A stretch of DNA of 56,785 nucleotides. It comes from Streptococcus gallolyticus (lineage in GTDB: Bacteria; Bacillota; Bacilli; Lactobacillales; Streptococcaceae). Shown one piece after another: positions 7,566 to 17,056 of this stretch. The notes beneath the pieces are model-generated. The model did no database searches. It worked only from the letters and a program-made list of their open reading frames with translations, and had not been told where the DNA came from. A program made the translations under genes and the position numbers. How positions within the stretch are numbered: the stretch's first letter is position 1; every line of letters begins with the position of its first letter. Where the stretch lies: positions 1-56,785 of the forward strand of contig NZ_NETH01000010.1 in NCBI RefSeq assembly GCF_003337175.1. Reading direction: 5' to 3'.

Positions 7566-9050
7566 TTAGTCATTACGCATTAAATTCAAGATTGGTTTTT
7601 TGACAAGGAATAATACCACACCAATGCCGATACAGATGAAACCTAGAATACCGAAGAATGCTACTTCTGTTCCTTTATTGAAAGATGGTGTAATCAAGGC
7701 ATTTACTGCTTGTGATGTTGAATCTGCCAAGAACCAAAGAGCAACCATTTGTGATTGGAAAGCAAACGGTGCAAGGCGAGTTGAAACAGATAGACCTACT
7801 GGAGAAATCAACAATTCACCAGACATTTGAACTGCAAACATCACTACCAACCACATGAAGCTCACGCGGCCATGTGTACCGTATAGGATACCTGGCACAG
7901 CCATGATAAGGTATGAGATTCCAGTTAGCAATAGACCTAAACCAAATTTTGAAATTGCAGATGGTTGACAATTCCCCAATTTGTTCCAAAGCCATACAAA
8001 CGCAGGTGTCAATATCACGATAAATAACGGATTAAGCAACTGATACCAAGAAGGGTCAATATGAATAGTGACGCCTAAAATAGTTGGATTTAGGTTTGAA
8101 CGTGTTTCACCCCAAACCGCAATAACTGTTGAACTTTGTTCTTCGACTAACCAAAAAACAATCGAAGATAAGAACAATGGAAAATATGCCAACAATTGTT
8201 TACGTTCAGTACTTGAGACTTTATTTGAGGTAAACATTGTCGCAAAGTAAATAAATGGAATGACAATACCTGCCCATGAAAGAATATTGATGATATTATT
8301 AACAAAGTTTGATGGATTTAAACGATAAACGAAAAATCCAGCAATAAGGATAATGACTAAAGCAACACCCAACTTCACTAACAAGCTTTGTTTTTCCTCT
8401 TGACTTAATGGATTAGACGGTTTATTTCCCAATTCTGGGAATTGTTTCATGCGTCCAAACCAATAAACAAACAAAGCAAAAATCATTCCGATTGCAGCAA
8501 GCGAGAAACCTAGGTGGTAATTGATGCTTTCACCAACTGTCCCTACTACAATAGGAGCAAGTAATGAACCAATGTTAATTCCAACGACAAATATGTTAAA
8601 TCCTGTATCACGACGTGGGTCATCTGCTGCATACAAGTGACCAACCATGTTTGAAATATTGGATTTTAACATCCCTGTTCCCAGAATAATTAAAAAAAGA
8701 GAAATAAAAAGAGACGTTAAACCGAACGGAATAGCCAGAACAATATGTCCTAAAGTAATAAGAATACCACCGATGAAAATTGTTTGAGAAGCTCCTAGAA
8801 TACGGTCTGCAAACCATCCACCGATAATTCCTGAAAGATATACAAGTGCACCGTAAATACTAACGATAGCCATTGCTTGAGTTTTAGGAAGTCCTAAACC
8901 TGCATTAGGCGCGGTAACAGATGCATACAAATAATAAATCAAAATGGCACGCATGCCATAATACGAGAATCTTTCCCAAAGTTCTGTTTGGAATAATGTA
9001 AACAAAGCTTTAGGTTGTCCAAAAAATGTTTTTTCTATTTTTTTACCCAT
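7566..9050 (-). CDS. dtpT: POT-family di-/tripeptide:proton symporter
   Basis: A membrane protein of about 494 residues with roughly 12-14 hydrophobic segments. The N-terminus contains [22 protein letters not shown] (about residues 20-41), including the E-x-x-E-R-F motif that couples proton and peptide binding in POT transporters. [22 protein letters not shown] is the second family signature. It imports di- and tripeptides. An earlier in-frame start gives [12 protein letters not shown]..., but a near-consensus promoter overlaps that part, so the ATG at 9048-9050 is the more probable start. No ribosome site precedes it; the mRNA may be leaderless. Confidence 0.92.
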   Translation of the reverse strand: MGKKIEKTFFGQPKALFTLFQTELWERFSYYGMRAILIYYLYASVTAPNAGLGLPKTQAMAIVSIYGALVYLSGIIGGWFADRILGASQTIFIGGILITLGHIVLAIPFGLTSLFISLFLIILGTGMLKSNISNMVGHLYAADDPRRDTGFNIFVVGINIGSLLAPIVVGTVGESINYHLGFSLAAIGMIFALFVYWFGRMKQFPELGNKPSNPLSQEEKQSLLVKLGVALVIILIAGFFVYRLNPSNFVNNIINILSWAGIVIPFIYFATMFTSNKVSSTERKQLLAYFPLFLSSIVFWLVEEQSSTVIAVWGETRSNLNPTILGVTIHIDPSWYQLLNPLFIVILTPAFVWLWNKLGNCQPSAISKFGLGLLLTGISYLIMAVPGILYGTHGRVSFMWLVVMFAVQMSGELLISPVGLSVSTRLAPFAFQSQMVALWFLADSTSQAVNALITPSFNKGTEVAFFGILGFICIGIGVVLFLVKKPILNLMRND

Positions 9051-9057
9051 GCATTCC

Positions 9058-9086
9058 ATTATATAAGGAATTTTAGACTTTATCAA
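9058..9086 (-). promoter_or_regulatory. dtpT promoter, likely leaderless mRNA
   Basis: TTGATA (9081-9086) and TATAAT (9058-9063) are separated by 17 bases. The expected start site (about 9051) is one base before the ATG at 9048-9050. Confidence 0.65.
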
Positions 9087-9496
9087 GTTAGTTTTTCTGA
9101 CATAATTTGTCCGTAATTGTCTAAAAAGCCCATAACATCAACTGTTATATGTCATAAATTCTCACCAAAAAATTTTGTTATGTTTTTAATAGTCAGAAAA
9201 TAGCTATCAAATCATGTTAGCTTTTAACTTTTTTGTCAGCAATACCTAACATTCAACGTAGTTTTGTATTACGGAAGAAAAATTCTTCTTTAACATTATT
9301 CTTGATTTTTAATTTTTGAATAGTCGTGATAAAAACTCCCATAAAATTAACTCGACATCCCAATTATGAACAAGTAAAAAGTGCCCAATGGACACTACTC
9401 ACTTTTCTATTTCTAGGCAAGTAGAAAAAAGCATCCAACAGACAACTACCAGAATGTAGGCAAAACCTACTTTTTAATAAAGTAAGTTATAAAGAA
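9087..9496. other. Gene-free region upstream of dtpT
   Basis: I see no coding frame with a start and ribosome site. It holds a weak CodY-like sequence (9188-9202, 12 of 15 positions), a repeat fragment resembling CTAGGCAAGTAGAAAAAAG (about 9414-9432), and a plus-strand hairpin GTAGG-CAAAA-CCTAC with TTTTT (about 9456-9475). Confidence 0.5.
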
Positions 9497-9601
9497 TTAT
9501 TGTCGTTGTTCAATCTTAGGATTATTTGCGAGCAAAGCGAGCAGCAAAACGATACTTCCTGCCGTGGTGAAAGTGGCTACAATATCAATAAAATCAGCCA
9601 T
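9497..9601 (-). CDS. Possible 34-aa hydrophobic peptide (doubtful)
   Basis: An ATG at 9599-9601 opens a 34-residue frame, MADFIDIVATFTTAGSIVLL followed by LALLANNPKIEQRQ. It has one membrane-spanning segment and a polar tail, an outline shared by small holin-like or type I toxin peptides. There is no convincing ribosome site, and its 5' part abuts an intergenic repeat. I cannot assign a function, and it may be a chance frame. Confidence 0.25.
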   Translation of the reverse strand: MADFIDIVATFTTAGSIVLLLALLANNPKIEQRQ

Positions 9602-9605
9602 CCGT

Positions 9606-9850
9606 AAGTTTTGAGGGAGTGGTACAGAATCCCAATAGTCATAGTTCGTTGTACCACCCCCGCACAGTTGACTAGATTGGTCGCAATTTTGCGAAGCAAA
9701 ATGAGAACTGCCAGTCAACCACTGCGACTCTTAGAAATTCCTTGGATTCCGTCAACAGTCCACTGGACTGTCGAACCTGCCGACGGATCAAACCATCCAG
9801 TGGATGGTTTGAGGTCTGAGCCTAGAAATAAAAAAGCGAGGAACTTAAAG
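9606..9850. repeat. Intergenic repeat block with several hairpins
   Basis: The block begins GGGAGTGGTACA, which pairs with TGTACCACCCCC about 30 bases later. It continues with a 7-1-7 palindrome CAGTCCA-C-TGGACTG and a 10-bp hairpin AAACCATCC/GGATGGTTT (9790-9812). It ends with a segment whose reverse complement (CCTCGCTTTTTTATTT then TAGGCTCAGACC) recurs at 44678-44710. No gene is convincing here. The block separates dtpT from the small membrane protein gene. Confidence 0.6.
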
Positions 9851-9874
9851 AAAGTATCCAAAAAGACTTTCTTA

Positions 9875-10081
9875 TCACCAATTGTCCCAGAAGTCATCAT
9901 CTTCTTTTTGTTGAGCTTCTTCGGTTTCTTCCTCTGTCTTTTCTGTTTTTCCTTGTTTAATGACCTTGCCGTTTTCATCTACTTTAGGTTTCATCACAAA
10001 GCTATAAGCGATAAACATGATAACTTTCAAAATTGAAAAAACGCCTAAAAAAATGACAACGATTATAAGGGATTTATCCAT
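9875..10081 (-). CDS. Small single-span membrane protein, function unknown
   Basis: A 68-residue protein with one strongly hydrophobic N-terminal segment (about residues 4-30: SLIIVVIFLGVFSILKVIMF onward). A Lys/Glu-rich cytosolic tail follows, ending KEDDDFWDNW. A GAGAGAG ribosome site lies just upstream of the ATG, and the charged composition is typical of a real gene. I do not recognise the family. It lies downstream of hup but beyond the hup terminator, so it probably has its own promoter. Confidence 0.65.
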   Translation of the reverse strand: MDKSLIIVVIFLGVFSILKVIMFIAYSFVMKPKVDENGKVIKQGKTEKTEEETEEAQQKEDDDFWDNW

Positions 10082-10212
10082 AGCACTCTCTCTTCTGATT
10101 TTTCTCTGTTGATTCTGATAGCTAATAAACTAACTTTCATAGCTTAATTATATCACAAACCATCCAACAAGTTTCTAAAGCTATTTGTTCCTAAAAGTGT
10201 CCCACAACACTA

Positions 10213-10262
10213 AAAAAAGCCTACCATACAAGTTATAACACTTGATATGATAGGCTTTTTAA
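10213..10262. terminator. Terminator of hup
   Basis: AAAAAGCCTACCATA... pairs with ...TATGATAGGCTTTTT just past the hup stop codon at 10270. A and T runs flank it, so it can work in both directions. Confidence 0.85.
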
Positions 10263-10269
10263 GTCGCAA

Positions 10270-10545
10270 TTATTTTACAGCGTCTTTAAGTGCTTTACCA
10301 GCTTTGAATGCAGGTACTTTTGAAGCTGCAATTTCAATTTCTTCACCAGTTTGTGGGTTACGACCTTTACGAGCTGCGCGTTCGCGAACTTCAAAGTTAC
10401 CAAAACCGATTAATTGAACTTTTTCGCCTTCAGAAAGGAAGCTTTCGATTGCTGAGAATACTGCATCTACAGCTACTGCTGAATCTTTTTTAGTAAGCTC
10501 AGTTGCTTCTGCAACTTTAGCGATTAAATCTTGTTTGTTAGCCAT
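10270..10545 (-). CDS. hup: DNA-binding protein HU
   Basis: A 91-residue nucleoid protein that bends and compacts DNA as a dimer. It begins [21 protein letters not shown]. The DNA-binding arm has [18 protein letters not shown] (about 46-63), the HU signature with the intercalating Pro, and the end is [16 protein letters not shown]. The length is exactly that of bacterial HU. A ribosome site (GGAGG) precedes the ATG and a strong terminator follows, so it is monocistronic and probably highly expressed. Confidence 0.97.
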   Translation of the reverse strand: MANKQDLIAKVAEATELTKKDSAVAVDAVFSAIESFLSEGEKVQLIGFGNFEVRERAARKGRNPQTGEEIEIAASKVPAFKAGKALKDAVK

Positions 10546-10639
10546 TTAACAAATCCTCCAATTAATTTCTAAGCGTTAACACTTTAACACGTTCTATGAT
10601 ACCCAAAAATACTTTTTAGGTCAAGTATTAAACGTTTTT

Positions 10640-11242
10640 TTAGTCGTTTTTCTTGTAAATATCAAAGTTAAATTGGTCTCCGACAAGATTGATAGTTGTC
10701 GCTTCCAAATAAATGTCTGCATCGTTCTCCAGATTTTGAATATTAATATTGATCGCTGACTCGTCTGGCAAAACTTCGACAAAACTTGGCAATTTATAAC
10801 TTGATTTAATATATTTCAAAACCTCTGATTCAGGCAAGGAAAGTGTGCCAACTGAAAATGATGTCATTTTTAGCTGAACTGCCCCAGAATCAAGACGGCT
10901 AGGTTGAAAATAAATATAAAGCGGCACTTCATAGCCTAAAAGGGTGTATGTCCCTTCAAACATAATCGCTGATGATGTGGCATAGACGGTATAAGACATC
11001 TGGTCTGTCTGATAATCTTCCAAATAAGCGGCAACAGTTTCGTTTAATTGCTCACGATTTGTTGAAAAAGTCCCAACCTTAACACTATCCGTTTGTTTAG
11101 AACTAACGTTCTCAGCCGCTGGTTCCCTCACTTGAATTAAACGACTAGCAATAACGCCAACAAACGCAATATTTATAGCCAAAATAAGGAGAAATCCCCA
11201 TTTCCACCAATTAATTTTCTTTCCATTCTTCTTTAGTTTCAC
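10640..11242 (-). CDS. ypmS: YpmS family (DUF2140) membrane-anchored protein
   Basis: A 200-residue protein with a Lys-rich start and one membrane segment (WWKWGFLLILAINIAFVGVI, about 12-31), followed by an extracellular domain. The domain includes EVPLYIYFQPSRLDSGAVQL and the family-like LPESEVLKYIKSSYKLPSFV. YpmS homologues are placed beside SGNH hydrolases in Firmicutes, as here. Its start overlaps the hydrolase 3' end by 32 bases, so the two are co-translated. No enzymatic motif is visible; it may help lipid or cell-envelope processing, which is inference from the neighbourhood. Confidence 0.85.
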   Translation of the reverse strand: MKLKKNGKKINWWKWGFLLILAINIAFVGVIASRLIQVREPAAENVSSKQTDSVKVGTFSTNREQLNETVAAYLEDYQTDQMSYTVYATSSAIMFEGTYTLLGYEVPLYIYFQPSRLDSGAVQLKMTSFSVGTLSLPESEVLKYIKSSYKLPSFVEVLPDESAININIQNLENDADIYLEATTINLVGDQFNFDIYKKND

Positions 11243-12059
11243 TGATTTTCTCCATTGTTACATCTGACATGATTTGGTAACCAATATTATTTGGGTGAAA
11301 ATGGTCACCACTAAAAAGTGCATCGTTAATCACGGTTGTCTGGTCACCAGAAGTTGAAACAATGCCTTCTTCACCATTAATTCCCTTGTATAGCGCATCG
11401 TTGATAGGCACAAAATAGACATTGTCATACTCTTCGGTGACACTTTCAGTAGCATCATTCCAATTATCAACGATTTCTTGCATTTCCGTCATATCAGGGA
11501 AATTGAGGTAAAACGGATTGTAAATACCCAAAATATAAATCGGCAAATCTTCATTCTCTGCACGCGCTAATTCAATAATCTGACGCAAGCGTTTCTGATA
11601 AGATTTGGCAGGTTTGGTAAAAGATGACACAGATAAACTCGTTAAATTCTTTCGAATAACTGCCATGACATCATTTCCACCAACGGTTAAGGTCATCATA
11701 TCTGCCTTAGCCAGCGATTTTTGAATGTCTGTCTTTTCTTGCATCCGCTGCAAAATTTGCTTGCTGGTATTTCCAGAAACACCATAATTACTATCGGTAA
11801 CTTGATAATCATAGGTATCCGTTAAACTCTGCGCCAGCAAAGGAACAAAACCACCTTGGTTAGTAGTGTCACCAACTCCTTCCGTCAACGAATCACCAAT
11901 CGCCACATAATGAAATGGTGTCGCTTCTTGCGCCAAAAAATCTTTCTTTGTTAGCTCTGTATCAGATTTTGGAATCAGCACACTAAAAATAACAATAAAC
12001 AGAAGAAGGCTTGCTAAAAAGAAAGCAAACCCAGTTAAAATATTCTTTTTCTTACTCAT
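11211..12059 (-). CDS. SGNH/GDSL-family lipase/acylhydrolase (YpmR-like)
   Basis: A 282-residue hydrolase anchored by an N-terminal hydrophobic segment ([20 protein letters not shown], about 9-28). The blocks of SGNH hydrolases are in order: [12 protein letters not shown] (catalytic Ser, about 54-65), GVSGNTS, GGNDV (about 128-132) and [10 protein letters not shown] with the catalytic Asp and His near the C-terminus. It would cleave ester bonds of lipids or envelope polymers on the outer face of the membrane. The start overlaps the upstream degV-type gene by eight bases. Confidence 0.9.
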   Translation of the reverse strand: MSKKKNILTGFAFFLASLLLFIVIFSVLIPKSDTELTKKDFLAQEATPFHYVAIGDSLTEGVGDTTNQGGFVPLLAQSLTDTYDYQVTDSNYGVSGNTSKQILQRMQEKTDIQKSLAKADMMTLTVGGNDVMAVIRKNLTSLSVSSFTKPAKSYQKRLRQIIELARAENEDLPIYILGIYNPFYLNFPDMTEMQEIVDNWNDATESVTEEYDNVYFVPINDALYKGINGEEGIVSTSGDQTTVINDALFSGDHFHPNNIGYQIMSDVTMEKISETKEEWKEN

Positions 12060-12888
12060 AACGTACCATTACCGCAAAGGCGTTTTCACCAGTATGTGTT
12101 TGGATAATTGAACCTGTTTCAAGAACAGCAATCGGAGCTCCTAACACTTGTAACTTTTCCTTAAATCCATTTGCCATATCAGCCGTACCACAGTAAGAAA
12201 TACCGATTTCTGCTACTTTTTTACCTTTAGCGTATTCAATAAAATTGTCTAGCCACTTATTGAACGTTTTTAGACCACGTCCTTTAATAATTGGATTTAA
12301 TTCACAATCAACCATTTCCATAACAACTTTAATGTTAAGGAGTGAGCTAATAAGACCAGTCACACGTCCGATACGTCCACCTTTTACCAAATTCTCAAGC
12401 GTTGACACACCAATATAAAGTTCAGACTTTTGACGAACTTCTTCAACTTTAGCAATAACTTCTTCTAAGCTGCCACCTTCTTGAGCCAATTTTGCAGCTT
12501 GAACAACTTGGAATTTTTGACATTGATCTGTAAAGGTCGAGTCAATAACGGTAACGTCAGCACCTGCGAGATTAGCCCCTTGACGTGCTGCTTCGACTGT
12601 CCCCGAAAGTGTATGTGCGATATGAATGGAAACAATATGCTCAGCACCATTTTTCATCAAGTTTTCATAAACTTCTGCAAAAACGCCTACTGGCGGCTGA
12701 CTTGTTTTTGGCAATTCCTTACTGTTTCGCATCATGTTAAGGAATTTTCCTTCTTCTTTCAAATCACTATCTGAATACACGACACCATCAATCATGACCG
12801 ATAATGGGATAACGGTAATGTCATATTTTTCAACCAATTCAGGTTCAATAGTTAAAGAGGAATCCGTAACAATTTTAATTTTACTCAT
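12052..12888 (-). CDS. DegV-family fatty-acid-binding protein
   Basis: A 278-residue DegV protein. The N-terminus [20 protein letters not shown] and the TSQPPVG block (about 82-88) are family signatures, as is [14 protein letters not shown]. DegV proteins bind one fatty acid in a deep pocket, and some act as the fatty-acid carrier (FakB) for the kinase FakA; whether this one is FakB-like cannot be told here. It follows recN after about 140 bases and probably starts a transcription unit with the downstream hydrolase. Confidence 0.9.
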   Translation of the reverse strand: MSKIKIVTDSSLTIEPELVEKYDITVIPLSVMIDGVVYSDSDLKEEGKFLNMMRNSKELPKTSQPPVGVFAEVYENLMKNGAEHIVSIHIAHTLSGTVEAARQGANLAGADVTVIDSTFTDQCQKFQVVQAAKLAQEGGSLEEVIAKVEEVRQKSELYIGVSTLENLVKGGRIGRVTGLISSLLNIKVVMEMVDCELNPIIKGRGLKTFNKWLDNFIEYAKGKKVAEIGISYCGTADMANGFKEKLQVLGAPIAVLETGSIIQTHTGENAFAVMVRYE

Positions 12889-13025
12889 TTTCTATCCTAT
12901 CATACTTTCAATACTTGTATCTAAATTTTATTCTAACATTAATTATACCAAATTTTTAAAACTTAGGGGACATTTTATCAGAGAGAGTCTAATTGCGCAG
13001 AAAAGAAGTCTTGCAAGCTTCAATT

Positions 13026-14684
13026 TTATTTCTTCAAAAGTTCGCGAGCTTGTTCGCGCGCCATTTCGGTAATATTGCTACCAGCAAGCATTTTAGCGAT
13101 TTCTTCTACCCGTTCTTCTTCGGTCAACAAGCGAACCGTTGAAACAGTCGTATTTTCATCACTGCGTTTTTCGATAAAGAACTGATAATCAGCAATAGCA
13201 ATCACTTGTGGCAAATGCGATATTGCCAAGACTTGTCCGTTACTTCCGATTTTATAGATTTTTTGAGCAATAGCTTGCGCAACGCGACCAGATACACCAG
13301 TATCCACTTCGTCAAAGACGATACTTGTCTTGTCCTCTTTACGTGAAAATGCCGATTTAATAGCCAACATCAAGCGAGAAATTTCGCCGCCAGACGCAAC
13401 TTTAACAAGTGGTTTGAAGCCTTCGCCAGGGTTTGTTGAAATGTAAAATTCAACAGCTTCATTGCCATCACGATTGAATTTCCCTTTGGTGAATTGGACT
13501 TGAAAATCAGCCTTTTCCATGTACAAATCAGCCAATTCTTGCTTGATTTCAGCTTCCAAATTTTTAGCCAAGGCATGACGTTCTTGACTGAGTTCTTCAG
13601 CAGCAACAATCAATTCTTTTTCCAAGCGCTTAAGGGCTTTTTCCATATCATCAGATGACTCATCACTTCCAGTCAAAAGATTGTATTCCTTGGTGATATT
13701 ATCATAATACTCTAAAACATCATCAACACTACCGCCATATTTACGTGTAATGCTATAAATCACCTCTAGGCGCGCCTCGATTTGTTGCAAGCTTCCCGCA
13801 TCAAAATCAAGGTCATCAATGACATCACCTAGATGTTTCGTAACTTCTTCTAAGATATAGTAAGCCTCTGAAACGTTGGCTGACATTTCTTTATAGTCAG
13901 CATCAAATTCTTCGAGCGTCATCAAATCATTCATGGCTGAACGAATGTTAGACAGACTTGAAAATTCTTCGTCATCAAGCATAACATAAGCATTGGTCAA
14001 CGTATCTGCAATGTTTTTATGATTAAGCAATTTATCACGTTTTTGGTTGAGTGCTTGGTCCTCACCAGCTTTCAAGGCTGCCGCTTCAATCTCTGCTATC
14101 TGAAATTCTAGCATTTCAATACGCGCTTTATGCTCTTGTTCATTTTTTTGCTTGGTCAGGACACGCTTACGCAATTGCCGATAGCTTTCAAAAAGCTCTT
14201 GATAATGTTTTTTGACATCAGCAAACTGTTCATTACCAAATTCATCCAACATCCGAATGTGCCTATTGGGCTTCATCAATTCTTCTTGGTCATGCTGCCC
14301 ATGAATATCAACAAGATACTGCCCAACGGCACGTAAGGTTGTCAGATTCACCATTTGTCCGTTGATACGACCGATAGAACGACCATTTTGCAGAATGTCA
14401 CGGCGAATAATCAATTCTTCTGTCACATCAATGCCATTTTCTTCCAAAATCTGTGTCAGCGCAGGATTTTCACCAACCGAAAAAAGCCCTTCAATTTCAG
14501 CCTTGTTAGCCCCATGACGAATAACGTCAAGACTAGCACGCGCCCCCAACATGAGGTTCATGGCATCAATAATAATCGATTTTCCCGCTCCAGTTTCCCC
14601 TGTCAAAACCGTCATACCATTTTCAAAAGTGAGCGAGATTTCTTCGATAATGGCAAAATTTTTAATGGAAATTTCTAAAAGCAT
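13026..14684 (-). CDS. recN: DNA repair protein RecN
   Basis: A 552-residue SMC-like ATPase that gathers broken DNA ends in double-strand-break repair. Walker A is GETGAGKS (about 29-36), after a typical ISIKNFAIIEEISL start. A long coiled-coil middle follows, then LSGG-like VASGGEISRLMLAIK and Walker B IVFDEVDTGVSG near the C-terminus. The length fits RecN. It lies in the conserved xseA...argR-recN order, 13 bases after argR, so it is probably in that operon. Confidence 0.97.
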   Translation of the reverse strand: MLLEISIKNFAIIEEISLTFENGMTVLTGETGAGKSIIIDAMNLMLGARASLDVIRHGANKAEIEGLFSVGENPALTQILEENGIDVTEELIIRRDILQNGRSIGRINGQMVNLTTLRAVGQYLVDIHGQHDQEELMKPNRHIRMLDEFGNEQFADVKKHYQELFESYRQLRKRVLTKQKNEQEHKARIEMLEFQIAEIEAAALKAGEDQALNQKRDKLLNHKNIADTLTNAYVMLDDEEFSSLSNIRSAMNDLMTLEEFDADYKEMSANVSEAYYILEEVTKHLGDVIDDLDFDAGSLQQIEARLEVIYSITRKYGGSVDDVLEYYDNITKEYNLLTGSDESSDDMEKALKRLEKELIVAAEELSQERHALAKNLEAEIKQELADLYMEKADFQVQFTKGKFNRDGNEAVEFYISTNPGEGFKPLVKVASGGEISRLMLAIKSAFSRKEDKTSIVFDEVDTGVSGRVAQAIAQKIYKIGSNGQVLAISHLPQVIAIADYQFFIEKRSDENTTVSTVRLLTEEERVEEIAKMLAGSNITEMAREQARELLKK

Positions 14685-14697
14685 CGGGTGACCTCCC

Positions 14698-15168
14698 TTA
14701 GTTACGGTCTTTCATCCATTTAAGCACTTCTTGGCGAATTGCTGTTGCTCCTTTGGCTGTTTTGGCAACGACTAACAAACTATCATCATCAGCAATAATA
14801 CTGAAAATCACATCTTTAAAATCTTCCAGCAAGAAGCGTTTAATCAAACGGCTGTTTCCTGGAATCACATCAAGATTAATCATGTTTTCAAGCCCTGCTG
14901 TTTCTTCTGACATCGCAAGAACAGTGCTTTTAATTGGCACAGAAACTTGACCAACTTTTTGGGTTTTATCTTTTGAAAGCCCATAAATGTAAGGACCTTC
15001 TAGTGAGGGTACTTTGATGATACCAATTTCATTCATGTCACGTGAAACAGTAGCTTGCGTTAATGTCAAACCTTCTGCTTCAAGCAATTTTAGCAACTCA
15101 TGCTGTGTCTCAACAGCATTTTCAGCAACAATTTTTTTGATTAAGTTTAAACGTTCACTCTTTTTCAT
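14698..15168 (-). CDS. argR: Arginine repressor ArgR
   Basis: A 156-residue regulator. The N-terminal winged helix starts KKSERLNLIKKIVAEN and contains TLTQATVSRDMNEIGIIKVP (about 39-58). The C-terminal oligomerisation domain with VIFSIIADDDSLLVVAKT forms the arginine-binding hexamer. I chose the ATG at 15166-15168 because AAGGAA lies seven bases upstream; a frame open ten codons earlier overlaps tlyA more. A good ArgR box is in the argF promoter at 26859-26872. Confidence 0.93.
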   Translation of the reverse strand: MKKSERLNLIKKIVAENAVETQHELLKLLEAEGLTLTQATVSRDMNEIGIIKVPSLEGPYIYGLSKDKTQKVGQVSVPIKSTVLAMSEETAGLENMINLDVIPGNSRLIKRFLLEDFKDVIFSIIADDDSLLVVAKTAKGATAIRQEVLKWMKDRN

Positions 15169-15979
15169 CTTTAAATTCCTTATGTGCTTTTTCGACAATG
15201 TCTGGAATCATGATAGTCACTGAATTTTGATCGTCAGCTGATTTTTCCAAATGAGCCAAAAATTCGATGTTACCATGACCACCTTGAATCGGTGAAAAAT
15301 CAAGCCCTTTAACTGTAAATCCATCATTTAGCGCAAACTCTATCACATTTTCCAAAACTTTTTGATGAACCGCTTTATCACGAACGATTCCATTTTTACC
15401 AATCTGCTCACGTCCTGCTTCGAATTGTGGTTTGATAAGAGCCACAACTTGACCATTATCAGCCAAAATATTGTGAAGCGCTGGCAAAATCAAATGCAAA
15501 GAGATAAAGCTAACGTCGATACTAGCAAAAGTTGGTTGACCTTCTGTAAAATCCGCCAATTCGGCATAGCGGAAATTATACTGCTCCATGCTACGAACAC
15601 GTTCATCCTGACGAAGCTTCCAAACCAATTGATTGGTACCGACATCAACCGCATAGACAAGTTTTGCACCATTTTGAAGCATCACATCGGTAAAACCACC
15701 TGTTGAAGCACCGATGTCGATTGTCGTTTGACCATCAACAGAAATCTCAAAAACTTGTAAAGCTTTTTCCAATTTCAGCCCACCACGGCTAACGTATTTT
15801 AAAGCTTCACCTTTGAGTTTTAGCTCCGTCCCGTCGTCAATCTTCTCACCTGGTTTGTCATAGCGCTCACCATTAATCACATTGACAACCAAACCTGCCA
15901 TGACACCACGTTTTGCTTGTTCACGTGTTTCAAAAAGCCCTTGTTTATAAGCCAGCACATCAACTCTTTCCTTAGGCAT
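15155..15979 (-). CDS. tlyA: TlyA-family rRNA methyltransferase (hemolysin A family)
   Basis: A 274-residue protein with an N-terminal S4 RNA-binding domain (KERVDVLAYKQGLFETREQAKRG..., about 3-60) and a FtsJ-like methyltransferase domain. The SAM-binding loop is TIDIGASTGGFTDV (about 85-98). Family members 2'-O-methylate ribosomal RNA. It overlaps the upstream prenyltransferase by eight bases and argR by 14, part of the same operon. Confidence 0.93.
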   Translation of the reverse strand: MPKERVDVLAYKQGLFETREQAKRGVMAGLVVNVINGERYDKPGEKIDDGTELKLKGEALKYVSRGGLKLEKALQVFEISVDGQTTIDIGASTGGFTDVMLQNGAKLVYAVDVGTNQLVWKLRQDERVRSMEQYNFRYAELADFTEGQPTFASIDVSFISLHLILPALHNILADNGQVVALIKPQFEAGREQIGKNGIVRDKAVHQKVLENVIEFALNDGFTVKGLDFSPIQGGHGNIEFLAHLEKSADDQNSVTIMIPDIVEKAHKEFKDEKE

Positions 15980-16841
15980 TTAGTCGCAACCTTTCTATCA
16001 TTTCAGTGATTTTTCCTGCATTAAACGCTTGTGTTTCCGAAAGTTTTTGGAAAATAGCTAGCGCTTGGTCAATTGATTGATTCAAAATGTCATATGATTT
16101 TTCTAAACCAAGCAAGCTTGGATAAGTCGCCTTATCAGCAAGCAAATCTTTTTTCGGCGTTTTTCCAATTTCTTCAAATGTTGCTGTCACATCTAAAATA
16201 TCATCACGAACTTGGAAAGCTAACCCAACCAAGCTACCAGCTTGGCGCAATGACTTTAAATCATCAGCTGCTAAATTCGCAACAATTCCTGCTGCCACAA
16301 CTGGAAAAGTCAACAATTTCCCTGTTTTATTGACATGAATCATTTGCAATTCTGAAAGATTAAGCTTACGCTCTTCGCCTTTTATATCAAGCATTTGTCC
16401 ACCAACCATACCATAAGTGCCTGAAGCTTGTGATAATTCTGCAATCAAACGAACTTTGATATCAGCTGATAGCGCAGCATTTGCCACCAAACCAAATGGG
16501 TCTAAAAAGAGGCTATCTCCTGCTAAAATCGCTGTTGCTTCATCAAATTTTTTGTGGTTAGTTAAACGCCCACGACGATAATCATCATCGTCCATTGCTG
16601 GCAAATCATCATGAATCAAACTACCTGTATGAATCATTTCAAGAGCAGCAGCTACATCAAAATGACCATCTGTCAACGCTATCCCAAAACCTTCCAGAAT
16701 TTCTAAGAAAATCAAGGGACGAAGCCGTTTTCCGCCCGCCTCCACAGAATAAAGAATCGCTTCAATTAAGTCTGGCGAAACAACATCTGACTGTGCATAG
16801 TAACGCCGAATGGCCTGATTGATTTCGGTTAATTTATCCAT
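15972..16841 (-). CDS. ispA: Polyprenyl (farnesyl) diphosphate synthase
   Basis: A 289-residue trans-prenyltransferase that condenses isopentenyl diphosphate units to make C15-range isoprenoids. The first Asp-rich motif is HDDLPAMDDDDYRRG (about 78-92) and the second is FQVRDDILDVT (about 209-219). GGKRLRP (36-42) binds pyrophosphate. Chain length cannot be fixed from sequence alone, but the xseB neighbour and length fit farnesyl diphosphate synthase. It starts one base from the xseB stop. Confidence 0.93.
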   Translation of the reverse strand: MDKLTEINQAIRRYYAQSDVVSPDLIEAILYSVEAGGKRLRPLIFLEILEGFGIALTDGHFDVAAALEMIHTGSLIHDDLPAMDDDDYRRGRLTNHKKFDEATAILAGDSLFLDPFGLVANAALSADIKVRLIAELSQASGTYGMVGGQMLDIKGEERKLNLSELQMIHVNKTGKLLTFPVVAAGIVANLAADDLKSLRQAGSLVGLAFQVRDDILDVTATFEEIGKTPKKDLLADKATYPSLLGLEKSYDILNQSIDQALAIFQKLSETQAFNAGKITEMIERLRLNA

Positions 16842-17056
16842 TAGGCATCCATTTCCGTTTCTGTTCCGTCAGCCTGCATCACTTTGACAAGTGTTTTTTC
16901 AGCAGCTTCTAATGTTTTTTGAAGCTCTTTTGATAACACCATGCCTTTTTGAAATTCTGCGATAGCATCTTCCAAAGCGACATCACCATTTTCAAGTTTG
17001 GTAACAATAGCTTCTAGATCTTGTAAATTTTCTTCAAATGTTTTTTTATTTGGCAT
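16841..17056 (-). CDS. xseB: Exodeoxyribonuclease VII small subunit
   Basis: A 71-residue protein, [36 protein letters not shown]..., with the alpha-helical pattern of XseB. Several copies bind the large subunit to form the nuclease that degrades single-stranded DNA. It overlaps the xseA stop by 11 bases. Confidence 0.95.
   Translation of the reverse strand: MPNKKTFEENLQDLEAIVTKLENGDVALEDAIAEFQKGMVLSKELQKTLEAAEKTLVKVMQADGTETEMDA

Noticed and set aside
9719-9978. Frame of 87 codons overlapping the small membrane protein gene
   Set aside because: It is the antisense/alternative reading of repeat DNA and shadows the real 68-residue gene.
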